A stretch of 64,000 nucleotides of DNA from Tupaia tana (Eukaryota; Chordata; Mammalia; Scandentia; Tupaiidae), in contig JAKSZU010000005.1 in NCBI GenBank assembly GCA_026018925.1, forward strand, positions 81,508,398 to 81,572,397, written 5' to 3'. The notes beneath the pieces were generated by a model that was not told the origin of the DNA, made no database searches, and was given only the letters and a program-made list of their open reading frames with translations. This document shows positions 1 through 10,644 of this stretch, piece after piece. The number at the start of each line of letters is the position of its first letter. Position 1 is the first letter of the stretch. Position numbers and translations under genes: made by a program.

Positions 1-785
1 CAATACCTCTCTGTGAGGAGAAAATAGAGATGTATTTTAGCAGGCTTTATAAAATGATGAGTCCATTGCAAAAACAAACACACGCACAAAATATAACACT
101 TGGCACTAGAAAGTGACATCTGTGATAATCACTGGGACTGGCATCTAAGACAGTCCTTGACAGGGCTCTCTGGCAACAATCTGTTTAACAATTTGACCAA
201 TGAAAACAAATTGGATACAAGTAGCCCACGGCCAGTGTGGAATTGACTGGGCTTTGAAGTTGGCAGAAAGACATGATAGCGTAAAGAGACAGTGCCTTTG
301 AATTGAAAATAATATGAGAAAAGAGCTGAGGGAGTCATAGGCATGTCTCACGTGTTTTATATTTCAATAACAACCACTCATCAATTTTTAATGTTTTTTT
401 TAATCTTTTATAGTCACAGAATGGTATCATCTTTTACATTCATTTTTTAGAACAAAACAAAGAACTTATTTTCACTCACTGCTCTAAAATCCAAATACCT
501 TCTATCAGGCCACACCAACATTGAGGAGGGTAAGCATTGACTAATACAAGGAGGCATAGATTTATGCACCATAGTCTCTCCAGGCAGTTTTCGAAACTTC
601 CAAGGCTCTCCCTTCGCCATCTGCAAATGTGCACTTGTGCCACTGTGACTGGAATTCCATGGCCCTTTTATGTACAAGGAAAACACACAGTGCTTTTTAA
701 AAACTCATCCAAAGCATTCTCCTTTCATTATTCTGCATCTTTGTAGCCTATACTTTATGTGTCATTTTATAGATTCGGTTTTACA
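1..785. other. Unassigned single-copy-like sequence
   Basis: No repeat family recognised. Composition is more balanced than the neighbouring AT-rich DNA, and both strands carry short open frames of 60-80 codons without splice context or recognisable domains. It may be an old transposon remnant. Confidence 0.4.
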
Positions 786-1019
786 CAAACAGTTTTGTTA
801 TAGGGCATCTCTGGCAAGGCACATGCACTCACTAGAGAGAAACAGGGAGATGGAAAGTTAGAAAGCACCCTCCGGAGGAATGGACACACCGCATTCCCTT
901 CTCCACTCTTTTTGGATTTGGGGTACACACACACACGTGCCCAGAGTGTTTCTCCAGCTTTCAGGTCTAGAACTCAAATTGTACAGTCAGCACCTTAGCC
1001 ACCATGCTGCCAGCTAACC
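786..1019 (-). mobile_element. tRNA-derived SINE (CYN-like), old, antisense
   Basis: Read on the minus strand it has the family order: head ending near 1019, degenerate B box, body, CT-rich part (seen here as GAGAGAAACAGGGAGA) and the motif complementary to TATAGGGCA next to the tail. Many substitutions and loss of CpG indicate an old copy. Confidence 0.8.
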
Positions 1020-1266
1020 CTACCTATGTACTTTCTTTCAGTACAAATTATTTTCTCTTTATGTTTATTTTTTTCCCTTAACAATGCAAAGTTTTGTTAC
1101 ATGAGACAATTCAGGATGCTCATTTTATTTTTCTTTACACTATATGTATTGCATACAAATAATTTATATAGAATTTTCTATATGTGATGTGTTTATGCAT
1201 TATACATGTACTTGTATGTATAAAATAACAGAATTTTTCTTTTATTTTTTTCCTCTCTTCCTGTTT

Positions 1267-1690
1267 TTTTTTTTTTTTTAAACATTCGATCACTATACAT
1301 CATTTGGTTGGTAAAGAGAATTGACTCAACATGAAATACACCTCAGACCAGTCCAGTTGAGAATACTAAACACATTATCAACAGGCAATGAACTATTTCA
1401 GTGCCTCAGAAATGTCTTGCCTCTTTATTTTTCTCCCTAATTTCCTTCCCTCATCTCTTCCCTTCTCTCACTCTCCCTCCACAGTATCCATAACTATTTT
1501 CACTGTTCTTATGTCCTCCAGTCTTTTCATCTTTTCCAGAGAGTGTGGACAATCACTATATATCAAGCCGAAACATATAATATCTCTCTTTCATAGCCTG
1601 GCTTTCTTCACTCAGCAATAGATCCTCCATATTTGACTGCTTTCTATCAAATGTCAGGATCTTGCTGTTTTTATGGGTGATCTCTTTAAG
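1267..1690 (-). mobile_element. LINE-1 3' end, antisense
   Basis: Antisense copy of the lineage LINE-1 3' UTR (subfamily C: tail complement ACATTCGATCACTATACATC) running into the end of ORF2. It shares blocks with 22155-22482, 36990-37150 and 56332-56430. It is 5' truncated. Confidence 0.85.
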
Positions 1691-1691
1691 T

Positions 1692-1905
1692 TTGTTTTTT
1701 ATTCCATGAGAAGATAGACTGAGAAAGAGAAAGGGGATGTCCTACAGGGTCTTAACATCATGATCCACCCCAGTCTCAGCCAGTCTGTATTATGGGTATG
1801 CATACAACTGCCTGACATCCAAAAAGTGATTTCAGGATGCAAATTTGGAAACTTTCCTTATTACCTCAGTAGCACAGAGTATTGTGCCACTACAACTGTA
1901 ATAAA
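1692..1905 (-). mobile_element. Older tRNA-like SINE, antisense
   Basis: On the minus strand it begins with a tRNA-like head (TGTAGTGGCACAAT) and ends in a CT-rich block and A-rich tail. It resembles 3836-4052 more than the main family. The family assignment is uncertain. Confidence 0.45.
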
Positions 1906-2094
1906 AATTTATTAAATTATTTTTTAATAAAAAATAACATTTTTTATTCACTAAAAGATAAGTTTAAAGCAAATAAGATAAAATATTAATAACTGTTTCA
2001 TATTTGTACTGTGCCATAACATTTATCATTCCTCTGTCTTTTTGTATACCTGAACTGTTTAATGTTAAAAATGTTTTAAAAATGTTCCCTTTCT

Positions 2095-2360
2095 GGGACC
2101 AGCAGTTAACGTAATGGCTATGTCGCTGAACTCCCATGTAGTTGACCGCAGTTCAAGTCCTGGACCTGATGGCTTAAACTCACGCCAGGCGTGTGTGCGT
2201 GCACGCCCAAGATCCCGAGAGGAGAATGGAGGAGAAGGGATTGCGGCATGGCCATCCCCCCTGAGGGTGATTTCTCGCTCTCTGTCTCTCTGTCTCTGTC
2301 TTTCTGGCGAGCGCACACGCCCTATAGCGAAAACCTCTCCAAAAAAAAAAAGAAAAAGAA
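2095..2360 (+). mobile_element. tRNA-derived SINE, full length with perfect TSD
   Basis: Complete copy: GGGACCAGCAG start, A-box region near TTAACGTAATGGC, B-box GTTCAAGTCC, body with ATCCCGAGAGGAGAATGGAGG, CT-rich block, and CCCTATAGCG next to the A-rich tail. It is flanked by an identical 17 bp target-site duplication, AAAAATGTTCCCTTTCT, at 2078-2094 and 2361-2377. This is one of the best-preserved insertions in the window. Confidence 0.93.
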
Positions 2361-2484
2361 AAAAATGTTCCCTTTCTCATCATTAAATGTATGTTTAGAA
2401 AACATCAGTCAGTGGAGAATTGAGAATGAATTTCTAGCACTTTTTTTAAAATTTGTTTATTTAATCATTGTTTGTTTGTTTTAA

Positions 2485-2770
2485 ATTAATTTATTTTACA
2501 TTCATCCACTGTATATCATTGCAGCATACAGAATGAGTTTTCCATCCAGAATACACTGTATATTGGCTCAATCATAGATATTACCATACATGTTATCTTC
2601 AAAAAATAATTTTCCATTTATTTTTCTTATATATTTTACTTCTTTTCCCTCTTGATTCCCTACCTCTCACCCTCTGCCATTTCCCCCCACAACACGCACA
2701 CACACACACACACAGACACACACACACACACACACACTGTCTCTGGCATCTACAGTTGCTTTCCATTTAT
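2485..2770 (-). mobile_element. LINE-1 3' UTR, antisense
   Basis: Antisense copy of 3' UTR subfamily A (complement of the ATGCTGTAATGATATACAGTG tail and the ATGGTAATATCTTTGACTG block), containing a CA microsatellite where other copies have a short purine stretch. Confidence 0.8.
2693..2738 (+). repeat. (CA)n microsatellite in LINE-1 3' UTR
   Basis: A run of CA units with one GACA interruption, about 46 bp, lying inside the antisense LINE-1 at 2485-2770. Confidence 0.95.
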
Positions 2771-3503
2771 TTTTCCACATTTTATTGATATACGAGATAT
2801 CTTAATTAAACTAAATACTTTCAATAGTGAGTTCAGTTGATAGAAACATATCTTTGAACATATGTCTAACTTTAGGCATAAAACCAGTGAGTAGAATGAA
2901 TATACTATAAAGTTGCACCTAGCTGAGGCTATATGGCTTACAGCGGTCATTAAGTAGGTATGTTTTAATTTATTTTTGTTTCTTTGTTATGTATTTATTT
3001 ATTGTTTTATTTCAAGAAGAGAAGCTTTAGCTTTAATAAATTAAAACTTAGAAAATATTAAGAAAAATTTGCTTAAGCCTTAAAGCCAGGAGAAAGGTTA
3101 GAATTCTGTTCAAAGAATAAGTAGATATTAAAATGTCATAAAACCAGATATTAAATTTCTTATTGTAACATATTGCTTTTTAAAATAACATGAATTTTTG
3201 TAATATATTTTAGAAATAGTTGAAAACAGGCTATGTTTTATTAATTATTGCTTACCTAGTGTATAAAACATTCTAAGCTATAAAAAAAACTCTCAAGTAA
3301 TTTGGAATGAAAGGTTAGTAGTACAAAAATTAATTTTATTTACTCAGCATTTTCTTTGTATGACATGTATTTTGTGATAGAAATTTAACATGTCCTTATT
3401 AGTGACACTATGAACTGATTTTTCTGCCTATATGAATATGCTCTGAGGACTCTACCTATTTTGAATCTGGTACTATTGGTTATTCTTAAAATACATTTAG
3501 TAT
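2771..3503. other. Unassigned AT-rich sequence
   Basis: AT-rich, low-complexity in places, with no repeat family or gene signal recognised. Confidence 0.4.
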
Positions 3504-3772
3504 GAGATCCAGTACATGGCATAATGGTTAAGTCGCTGGACTCCCATGTAGTTGACCCTCGTTCAAGTACTGGACCTGGCAACCGTGCTGGGTGGGTATG
3601 CATGTATGCCCAAAATCCCGAGAGGAAACTGGAGGAGAAAGGATTGTGGCAAGGCCATCGCCCCCAGGGGTTGGATTCCTCACTTTCTGTCTCTTTGTCT
3701 CTCTTTGTCTCTTCAGTAAGTGTATGTGCTCTTTAGCAAAAATCTCTCAAAAAATATATAAATATATATATA
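3504..3772 (+). mobile_element. tRNA-derived SINE, sense, diverged
   Basis: Head GGCATAATGGTTAAGTCGCTGG, then ATCCCGAGAGGA, the CT-rich block and CTTTAGCAAAAATCTC followed by an A/T tail (AAATATATAAATATATATA). The first few bases of the head are degraded. Confidence 0.88.
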
Positions 3773-3835
3773 ATATAGCATCTTCAGTTTCTCTGGCCCA
3801 TATAATGTTCAACATTATTTTAATTTTTGTTTTTG

Positions 3836-4052
3836 TTTATTTCTTGAGGATGGGGGAATAAGCCAAGCACTTTCAATAGGCTTTCATGCCACGGTCCAAC
3901 TCCAGACTTTTTTAATCCAACCAGGATTATGGGCATGCGCACATGACTGGTGTGTATGGGTTGACCTAGGAACTCAACCTCATCTTCTGTATGGCTTCCA
4001 GTATTGCAGAGCTTTGTGCTATCACTGTGCTGCCACAACTGAACTGAGCCAG
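3836..4052 (-). mobile_element. Older tRNA-like SINE, antisense
   Basis: Minus-strand head GGCTCAGTTCAGTTGTGGCAGC, internal CATGCGCATGCCCATAATCC similar to 1692-1905, and an A-rich end near 3836. It is a diverged copy of the main SINE or of an older relative. Confidence 0.5.
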
Positions 4053-5398
4053 TTCTTTTACTTCTTACATATCACCTAAACCTATAAGGAGTTCAATAAT
4101 CTTGAGAATATTCTCTAAAGTCCTTTAAAAAATAATAGCAATATCCCTGCAGCTTCATCCTCTGATTTATCCCTTTGGCACTATCATTAGGAAGTAACCT
4201 ATTGTAAGAGCCCTCCCAAATGATTAAATAGGAAAACACAATCTATTGGGTCATTGGAAAAGTCATGATTTTTCCAACAACTCAACATTACACATTGAAT
4301 AATTTCTTGAAGATCATGATTTCCTTTACTTTTGGATGGATAAATATGCAAAGATCTATTGACAAATTACTTGGACTAGAGACTCAGAAAAGAAAGTAAA
4401 ATGATCTATAAACCACAATACCTCTCAATAAAATTTTTTAACCTTGTTTTAAAAAGATATACCCCTACTTCAAAATTCATCTTTATATGACTTCTTTGCT
4501 GCACAGTATTATACATTAAAATTTAGTCACATCAAAGAAATATTTTCCAATTTAACATCTCCATTGGCTATGTGACTAAGCATGTTTCTTATTCACTCTG
4601 TGTAATAGTTTTCTCTAATTTAGAACGAATGGTTTTGACATAAATGATATATATTATCCTTTTTTTAACTCTAAAATTTTATTCCTGAAGGTAAAATAAA
4701 AATTTAGAATACTCCTGAGTGACATTTAACAGTAACTTGTCAAAATGAAACTGGATTATTGGAACCTGCTTAAAACAAATTTCCATCAGAAACTCAACCA
4801 TCAGAGCATATCCAAGTGTATTCTGAGACTGCATGAAATTGTATCCAGTTATATATAATAAGATTTATTGTATAGGAATGAAATTTCATTCTCTGTGATT
4901 TGATATGAACAAATCACAATGGTGAAATATCTACAAGAAGGAGTAAAAGGAAATATAAATAAGAATATATTTACATGTAGAATATGGCACTCAGTGAGTT
5001 AAAATAATATTGGGAGTTTCAGGATTTAATTTGGTGTTCACATGGCCCAAGAAAACTCAATAAAATGACTGTTTCTTTTAACAGATATACAATGCAGATG
5101 TAAATTTTAAATGCTCTTGGATTTATTTTATACACTTTAAATTATAAAAGATGAAGTAGTTTTCACAGATTTTAATTTGTGGAAGTAGTATCACATACCT
5201 TACTGCTCTAAATGTGTGTTCTGAAAAATAGGGCAATATAGACATAATGTATTACTTATGAAGGAAAAAGAAAATATTCATAGTTTTGGCTACTGTACAA
5301 CAAAAGAGAAATAATCAACATTTTTAAACTGTATATACTAAATAAACCACATCTATATAATAATACAGTGTAATAACTTCTTTTTTACTGAATGTTCC
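4053..5398. other. Unassigned AT-rich sequence
   Basis: Apart from a 47 bp palindromic miniature element at 4244-4290, I recognise no repeat or gene here. Confidence 0.4.
4244..4290. mobile_element. Palindromic mariner-like miniature element
   Basis: A 47 bp unit beginning TATTGGGT with near-perfect inverted arms: TTGGAAAAGTCATGA faces its complement TCATGATTTTTCCAA. The terminal TATTGGGT and the GGAAAAGTCATGA core recur at 24069-24153 and 25234-25369. The size and palindrome recall primate MADE1, a miniature mariner, but the sequence differs. Confidence 0.6.
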
Positions 5399-5783
5399 CC
5401 CAAATTTCTGAGCTAAAACATAACCTCCATTGTGGTGGTATTAAGAAGTGGGACCTTTTGAAATTGATTGAGTCACATTTCTACCCTTGTGCCTGGATTA
5501 GTGCCTTATGAAAGGGCTGGAGGGAACTAGATTACGTCCTTTCACTCATCTGCTCTTCCGCCATGTGAAAACACAGCATTCCTATTCTTGTACTTTTTTC
5601 ATCTCTTCCACCACATGAGGAAATCAAGATGACACTTGTGAGAAAGAAGTCTTCACCAGACACTGAATTTACATGCCATTATCTTGGATTTCCCAGCCTC
5701 CTGACTATGCGAAATACATTTATATTATTTATAAATTTAATTTCCCATTCTCAAATATTTTGTTATAGTAAATAGGCAAAGAC
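5399..5783 (+). mobile_element. ERVL-MaLR LTR (MLT1/MST-like), fossil
   Basis: About 385 bp matching the MaLR LTR pattern: GGTGGTATTAAGAAGTGGGACC, a block like GTGAGGACACAGC (CATGTGAAAACACAGC), TCACCAGACACTGAATTTAC, CTTGGATTTCCCAGCCTCC, and TTTTGTTATAGTA near the end. It is followed at once by an internal region. Degraded and old, shared across placental mammals. Confidence 0.88.
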
Positions 5784-6341
5784 AGAAATTGATTCCAGAG
5801 GAGTTGGTATGACTACAGTGAACACCTAAAAATGTGTTTACTTCTCTGGAAATGATTGATGGGTAGAGGCTGCAATAGTTTTGACCTGAATGCTGAAAGA
5901 TTCTACATTGCCATGAATGGAGCAGAGTGATTCTGGTGAGGACTCTGTAGAAGGTAAGAACTATAGAGAAATATTCATTCTTATTAGATATTATCTATGT
6001 GATCATCAGTATCAGGATGCTGGTACAAATATGTACAATAAATGGCACTCAGATGATGTGTTAGAAGTAAATAAGATATATCTCATTGGAAACGGGAGGA
6101 AATGCCATCTTTGTTTTTTTAAAAAAATGAGAATAAATGTGTCTGCACTGTGTCTGTGTCCTCATGCATTGTGGAAGGCATCATGTCAGAGTGATAAACC
6201 AGGAGATTTGCTGGAAGGAACTTCTAAGCAAAGTTTTCAAGACTGATTTCTCTTCAGTGTTCATAGTAAAATGACAAAAGAGAAACTGAATATGGTATGT
6301 ATAATCAAAAAGGGAGTAAAACAAAGATTTGGAAAACTCTG

Positions 6342-6592
6342 AGACCAGCAGATGGCATAATGGTTATATTGCTGCACTCCCACGTAGTAAACAACAGTTC
6401 AAGTCCTGGACCTGGTGGTTTAAAACTCACACCAAGAACAAGTGCATAATTGCCCAAGATCCCAAGAGGAGAATGGAGGAGAAGGGATTGTGGAGTGGCT
6501 ATCTCCCCTGGGGAGTGATTTCTCATTTTCTGTCTCAGTCTCTCTGATGAGTGCATGCATCCTGTTGCAAAAATCTTTCTAAAAAATGCAAA
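6342..6592 (+). mobile_element. tRNA-derived SINE inside the MaLR element
   Basis: GAGACCAGCAGATGGCATAATGG head, B box GTTCAAGTCC, ATCCCAAGAGGAGAATGGAGG body, and TTGCAAAAATC before the A-rich tail. It inserted into the older MaLR internal region. Confidence 0.88.
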
Positions 6593-6722
6593 AAGAAAAG
6601 AAAAATCGAAATTCTTTGCCTGGTCACATACAAAAAACTGTTTGGGACAGTATCAAAGATGTGGCCAAGCAAACTTATGATAAGGACAAGCATATGGACA
6701 GAAGAAACTTAAATGCTCTTCC

Positions 6723-6879
6723 AAAAAAAAAAAAAAAAAAGAAAAAGAAAGAAAAGAAGAAGAAAAAGAAAAGAAAGGAAAAGAAGGGAAAAGAAAAGAA
6801 AGAAAAGAAAAGAAAAGAAAAGAAAAGAAAAGAAAAGAAAAGAAAAGAAAAGAAAAGAAAAGAAAAGAAAAGAAAAAGG
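6723..6879 (+). repeat. Poly-A / (AAAAG)n microsatellite
   Basis: An 18-A run followed by irregular and then regular AAAAG pentamers to 6879, about 157 bp in all. It lies between parts of the MaLR internal region and may have grown from an A tail. It generates long lysine/arginine-rich or phenylalanine-rich frames that are not genes. Confidence 0.95.
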
Positions 6880-7704
6880 GTGTGGGGAGAATAACCACAA
6901 AAGCATTTTGGAGATTTTTGAAGCTGGCTGTCCTATAGTAGACCCAAAGTGTCAAGGTCTTGAGAACAGAACAGTTTCAAGAGAACAGCCCATAGAATCA
7001 GTCTCTGGACCTCAAATCTGGAGAGCCACCTCAAATATCTGCTCCTCTCATTCTAGCGCAGTGTTCCTCAACAGTCCAAGCAGTGGCTCAAGTAGGTCTA
7101 AAAGTAGCTTGGGCTACTGCTCTGAAGGGCATAGGCAGAATCTTTGGCAGCATCATGTGGTGCTAACTCTGCAGTATTCAGGCTGTGGAGGCATAACTTC
7201 TTCCACCTAGATACAAAAAGAATGCCTTGGAGAGAGCACTGGGGCCCAGGCAGAGCTCTGCAGAGAACCCTCACTAGACTAATAAGCAGCAAACCCATGG
7301 GTTCATGGCTACTGAAGTATCTCACCAGGGCAAAGTCTAGTGGAGCCATGAGATAAGAACTACCCCAAAGATGGCAAATCTGTAAAGCCATCAGCATTCA
7401 ATACCAGACTCATAAATCCTAAGTATTCAAGTTCAATTCTTCAGAGCTGCAGTGTGGGCTGTGACCAATAAAGCCATGAAGGCCGAGTTTCCCAAGACTT
7501 TGGGAGGTCTAATCCCCCTCTCAGTGCATCCAAAAGGATGAACATGGAGTCAATGTTGTCAAAACTTAAGATTTTTATGTTGTCTGCTTTATTGTGTTTT
7601 GAACTAACTTAGGCCCTGTTGCCTTTTCTATTTCTCAATTTTGAACTGGGAATGTCTATTCCCTTTGCCTCTCTATACCTTATACCACATAGGTATAGGG
7701 TCAG

Positions 7705-8120
7705 CCCACATCTGTTTATTCTTTTTTATTTTCCGCCTTCACATCCAGGGTAACACATCACATTTTCTTGTCTAATCTGTAGACTCTTCTTGATTGTGAC
7801 AGTTTCTTAGACTTTGTTTTTCAGTAATTTGAAAGTATTGAGGTAATTTGAAACTTACTACTCTAGTGAAATTTGCCTAACATTTTCCTCATGATTAAAG
7901 TGGAGATATGGATTTTAAGATGGATTTCATCACAATACACTAAAGATGTACAGTGATGATGGTTGATGGTGATGCTGATTACCTGACTAAGGAAGTGTCT
8001 ATCGGGTCTCTCCACTACAAAGTAGCACTTTCTTTCTCCTTTTGCATTGTGAAGAAATCACTATGAACAGCTCACACTTAAGGATTGGGTAGTTATGCTC
8101 TGCTCCTTTTAAAGTATTTT
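7705..8120 (+). mobile_element. Ancient L1M 3' UTR fragment
   Basis: Contains the blocks CTTGATTGTGACAGTTTCTTAG, CTCATGATTAAAGTGGAG, GGTCTCTCCACTACAAAGTA and CACACTTAAGGATTGGGTAG, which match the order of motifs I know from L1MB-L1ME type 3' UTRs. It abuts the MaLR remnant. Confidence 0.65.
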
Positions 8121-8415
8121 AAAATAATATTTAAAAATGTAAAAACTTTCTATGTCCTTGTTGGTACATAAACAAGATATGAACTGGATTTGACCTGTAG
8201 GTTAACACAATAAAAATATATATAGATTGTTAACAAATAAAATGCAAAAATATAAAAAATGCAATAATATGACAATCAGCATTATTTTATTAGGAAGAAA
8301 AATTATGAAACACAAATGTATACATTATAAGGTGTTGATATTAGCAGTCATTTTCTAAAATTTGAACAAATTACCCCATGGAAAATAAATGTGACATAAA
8401 AATTATAAGCTTTAT
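8121..8415. other. Unassigned AT-rich sequence
   Basis: Nearly all A/T with short homopolymers. Nothing recognised. Confidence 0.4.
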
Positions 8416-8572
8416 GGGGCCAACAGTTGGTGTGGTGGTTAGGCACTGGACTCGCACATGGCTGACTGTAGTTTGAGTCCTGCATCTGGTGGCTTGCTTT
8501 CTCACTTTCCCTTTCTCTCTTTCTTTGTCTCTCTCTGATTCAATTTAAAATAATAATAATAACAAATAAAAT
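8416..8572 (+). mobile_element. Short-form tRNA SINE (~155 bp)
   Basis: GGGGCCAACAGTTGGTGTGGTGG head and B-box-like GTTTGAGTCC, then a direct jump to TTTCTCACTTTCCC and the CT-rich block, ending in TTTAAAATAATAATAATAAC. The central body of the long form is absent, as in the other short copies. Confidence 0.87.
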
Positions 8573-8574
8573 TG

Positions 8575-9095
8575 AACAAATAAAATAGAACTAGCCTATG
8601 ACCCAGTAATTCCTCCCCTGGGTAACTACTCAAAGGACAGAAAGGCACTCAGTCAGAAAAAGGCTTGCACATCTATGTTTATAGTGGTATTATTCAGAAT
8701 AGCTAAGATATGGAACAAACCCAAATGTCCATGAACAGACTAAGAGATTGAAAAGTGTGACACATATATACTACGGAATACTACTCAGCCACAAAAGACG
8801 AGACCCTGGCATTGATAGAAAGTGGACAAATATGGAAGATTTACTGCTAAGTGAAGCAAGCCAGACTATGAAAGAGAGGCATTGTATGCCTCTTAGTATA
8901 TACCAAATGTCTGCACTCTATGGCAAAAACTGAAACTTTGGATGGTATAAAAGGATGGAGAGCAACTGTGGATACCGGAGACAGTATGGGAGGAGGATGA
9001 GAAATGGCAGAGGGTGAGATGGAGTTAATCAAGTGAAAAAATATTAATAAATAGTCAAGAAACACAACAAATAATTTAATTAATTTTAAAATAAA
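8575..9095 (+). mobile_element. LINE-1 ORF2 end plus 3' UTR
   Basis: Begins in the ORF2 tail (CCCAGTAATTCCTCCCCTGGG, AACCCAAATGTCCATGAACAG, GGAATACTACTCAGCCA) and runs through GTGAAGCAAGCCAGACTATG into 3' UTR subfamily A (TGGAGAGCAACTGTGGATAC). It is 5' truncated. Confidence 0.92.
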
Positions 9096-9900
9096 AGTAT
9101 ATGCAGAAGAAAAATCTTATAAGCCCTAAATATTATTAATGTTTAAAAAACCAATTATCTATCTATTCTAACTATATGTATATCTACCTATCTAGTCAGT
9201 ACTTGCAAATATAATATTGGATGGAAGTAGATTTTACAAGCCTCAAATTAATAGCCTTGGTAGAAATAGAAAGCTTTTTTTAAGATAAGGTTTTATTTGT
9301 TCTGATGCTGTTTGAAGTCGTGAGAGAAAATTCAAAGCTGTATGACAATTTAAAAACTTTCCAAATAAAATAGAAAGATAAGAATATACATTAAAACATA
9401 AGTTTGAGACAAACACATATGGCAAGAAGACATAATTTTCAATTTATATTTATCATATTTTAACCCTTCCATTAACTTTGGTAAGTACAAAAATCTCTAA
9501 TAATGCTATTTAAAATTGTTTCTTATTTAGAAATATGGACTTTGGGTGTATAATTATATTACTGGTGGAATCTGATAAAAATCTCCTAGTTTACATAATT
9601 AGTTTCATTGCAAAACACCTTTTTAATTTGATTCCATTAACCTTGAATAACTCACAAGCAAAGAGATCTTAGATTGAAATTATCTTAAACACACAAATGC
9701 AAATTCTTTTACCATTCTTAAGATATTGCCTGTAACTTCATATTAAAAGAAAATCTATTCAACCATTAATTACACTAAATTAAAGGCAAAAACAAAAAGA
9801 AAACGTCCTATTAACTTATTCGCAGTGGTATGTGCTCCTAAGATGTTGTGTTCTATAGTCTTGGACTACACTTTGGGAGACTTCACTTGATTTCCAGTCC
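9096..9900. other. Unassigned AT-rich sequence
   Basis: No recognised repeat. Bases 9830-9900 just before the 7SL element contain a G/T-rich piece that could be a decayed first monomer. Confidence 0.35.
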
Positions 9901-9904
9901 AATG

Positions 9905-10110
9905 TCAAGGCAGGTATGGTAACATGCCCCTGTAATTCCAGCAACTTGAAAATGCTGATGTAGGAATCTCCTGAGCTCCAGCCTGGCCTGGGCAAAATAG
10001 AGAGACCCTATCTAAAGAAGTACAGGGCATGGTGGTTCGTGCCTGCAGTTCCAGCTGGGAGGCTGAGATGAAAAGACAGCAATATTGCCAGGCTATAACT
10101 TAAGCAAAAG
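9905..10110 (+). mobile_element. 7SL-derived SINE, dimeric, diverged
   Basis: First unit: GGCAGGTATGGTAACATGCCCC, CTGTAATTCCAGCAACTTG, AGCCTGGCCTGGGCAAAATAG, GAGACCCTATCT. Second unit: GGGCATGGTGGTTCGTGCCTG, CAGTTCCAGCTGGGAGGCTGAG. These are the landmarks of FLAM/Alu/B1-type SINEs. The two units suggest a dimer or two adjacent monomers. It helps place the genome in Euarchontoglires. Confidence 0.85.
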
Positions 10111-10322
10111 AAAATAAAACAAAATCATAATAACTCATTTATTTTGCTGGAAACACCTAATTATTAAAACAATTTAAATTTTCTCAACAAAAAAAGATAT
10201 TTTAGAAACTTATTAATATAGAGAGCAGATATATAAAGAGTCTTGATAATAAGAAAAGGAAAAGTTACCCAGCAAAAGCAAGTAAGTTGTCTCAGAAATA
10301 GTTCACAGAAAAGGAAGGCAGA

Positions 10323-10490
10323 AGCCGACAGGTGGTGTGGTGGTTAAGATGCTGGACTCCCACATGGCTGACAACTGTTCAAGTTCCAAATCTGGCAGCT
10401 TGAAAATCATGGGCACATGTGTGTGCATGCCCTAAATCCCAGGAAAAGAGAGGAGAAGGAATTGCAATGTGGCCATACTCCCATGGGGGT

Positions 10491-10556
<66 letters not shown>

Positions 10557-10628
10557 TGTGACACATGTCTTTTGGCAAAATAAAATAATAAAATAGAATA
10601 TAAAATAACATAATAAGAAAAGAAAGAA
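10323..10628 (+). mobile_element. tRNA-derived SINE with expanded CT/GT block
   Basis: AGCCGACAGGTGGTGTGGTGG head, body and CT-rich part replaced by a long (CT)n(GT)n tract, ending CTTTTGGCAAAATAAAATAA. The 16 bp target-site duplication AGAAAAGGAAGGCAGA is exact at 10307-10322 and 10629-10644. Confidence 0.9.
10490..10561 (+). repeat. Compound (CT)n(GT)n microsatellite
   Basis: About 46 bp of CT/TC units passing directly into about 22 bp of GT units inside the SINE, an expansion of its natural CT-rich block. Confidence 0.95.
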
Positions 10629-10644
10629 AGAAAAGGAAGGCAGA

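Larger units (their letters stand above)
5784..7700 (+). mobile_element. ERVL-MaLR internal region, fossil
   Basis: Starts right after the LTR with a block like the MaLR GAAATTGGTACCAG motif. It continues with GGGTAGAGGCTG and ATTCTGGTGAGGACTC, and later with GCCCAGGCAGAGCTCTGCAGA and GTGGAGCCATGAGATAAG, all of which I recall from MST/THE1/MLT1 internal sequences. A SINE and an AAAAG tract interrupt it. I see no 3' LTR. It is heavily broken. Confidence 0.75.

Noticed and set aside
447-686. 79-codon minus-strand frame with mixed composition
   Set aside because: No homology recognised, no splice or promoter context, and an overlapping frame on the other strand is equally open.
2095-2180. Possible functional tRNA gene in the SINE heads
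   Set aside because: A and B boxes are present, but the acceptor stems do not pair properly and a SINE body follows. These are SINE heads.
5917-6246. 109-codon plus-strand frame
   Set aside because: It lies in the MaLR fossil internal region and has no sign of host gene use.
6586-7210. Lysine/arginine-rich open frames of 100-165 codons, and phenylalanine-rich frames on the other strand
   Set aside because: They translate the poly-A/(AAAAG)n tract between transposon remnants and are not proteins.
10490-10561. Possible CRISPR-like or regulatory repeat array
   Set aside because: It is a simple dinucleotide microsatellite within a SINE, in a mammalian genome.
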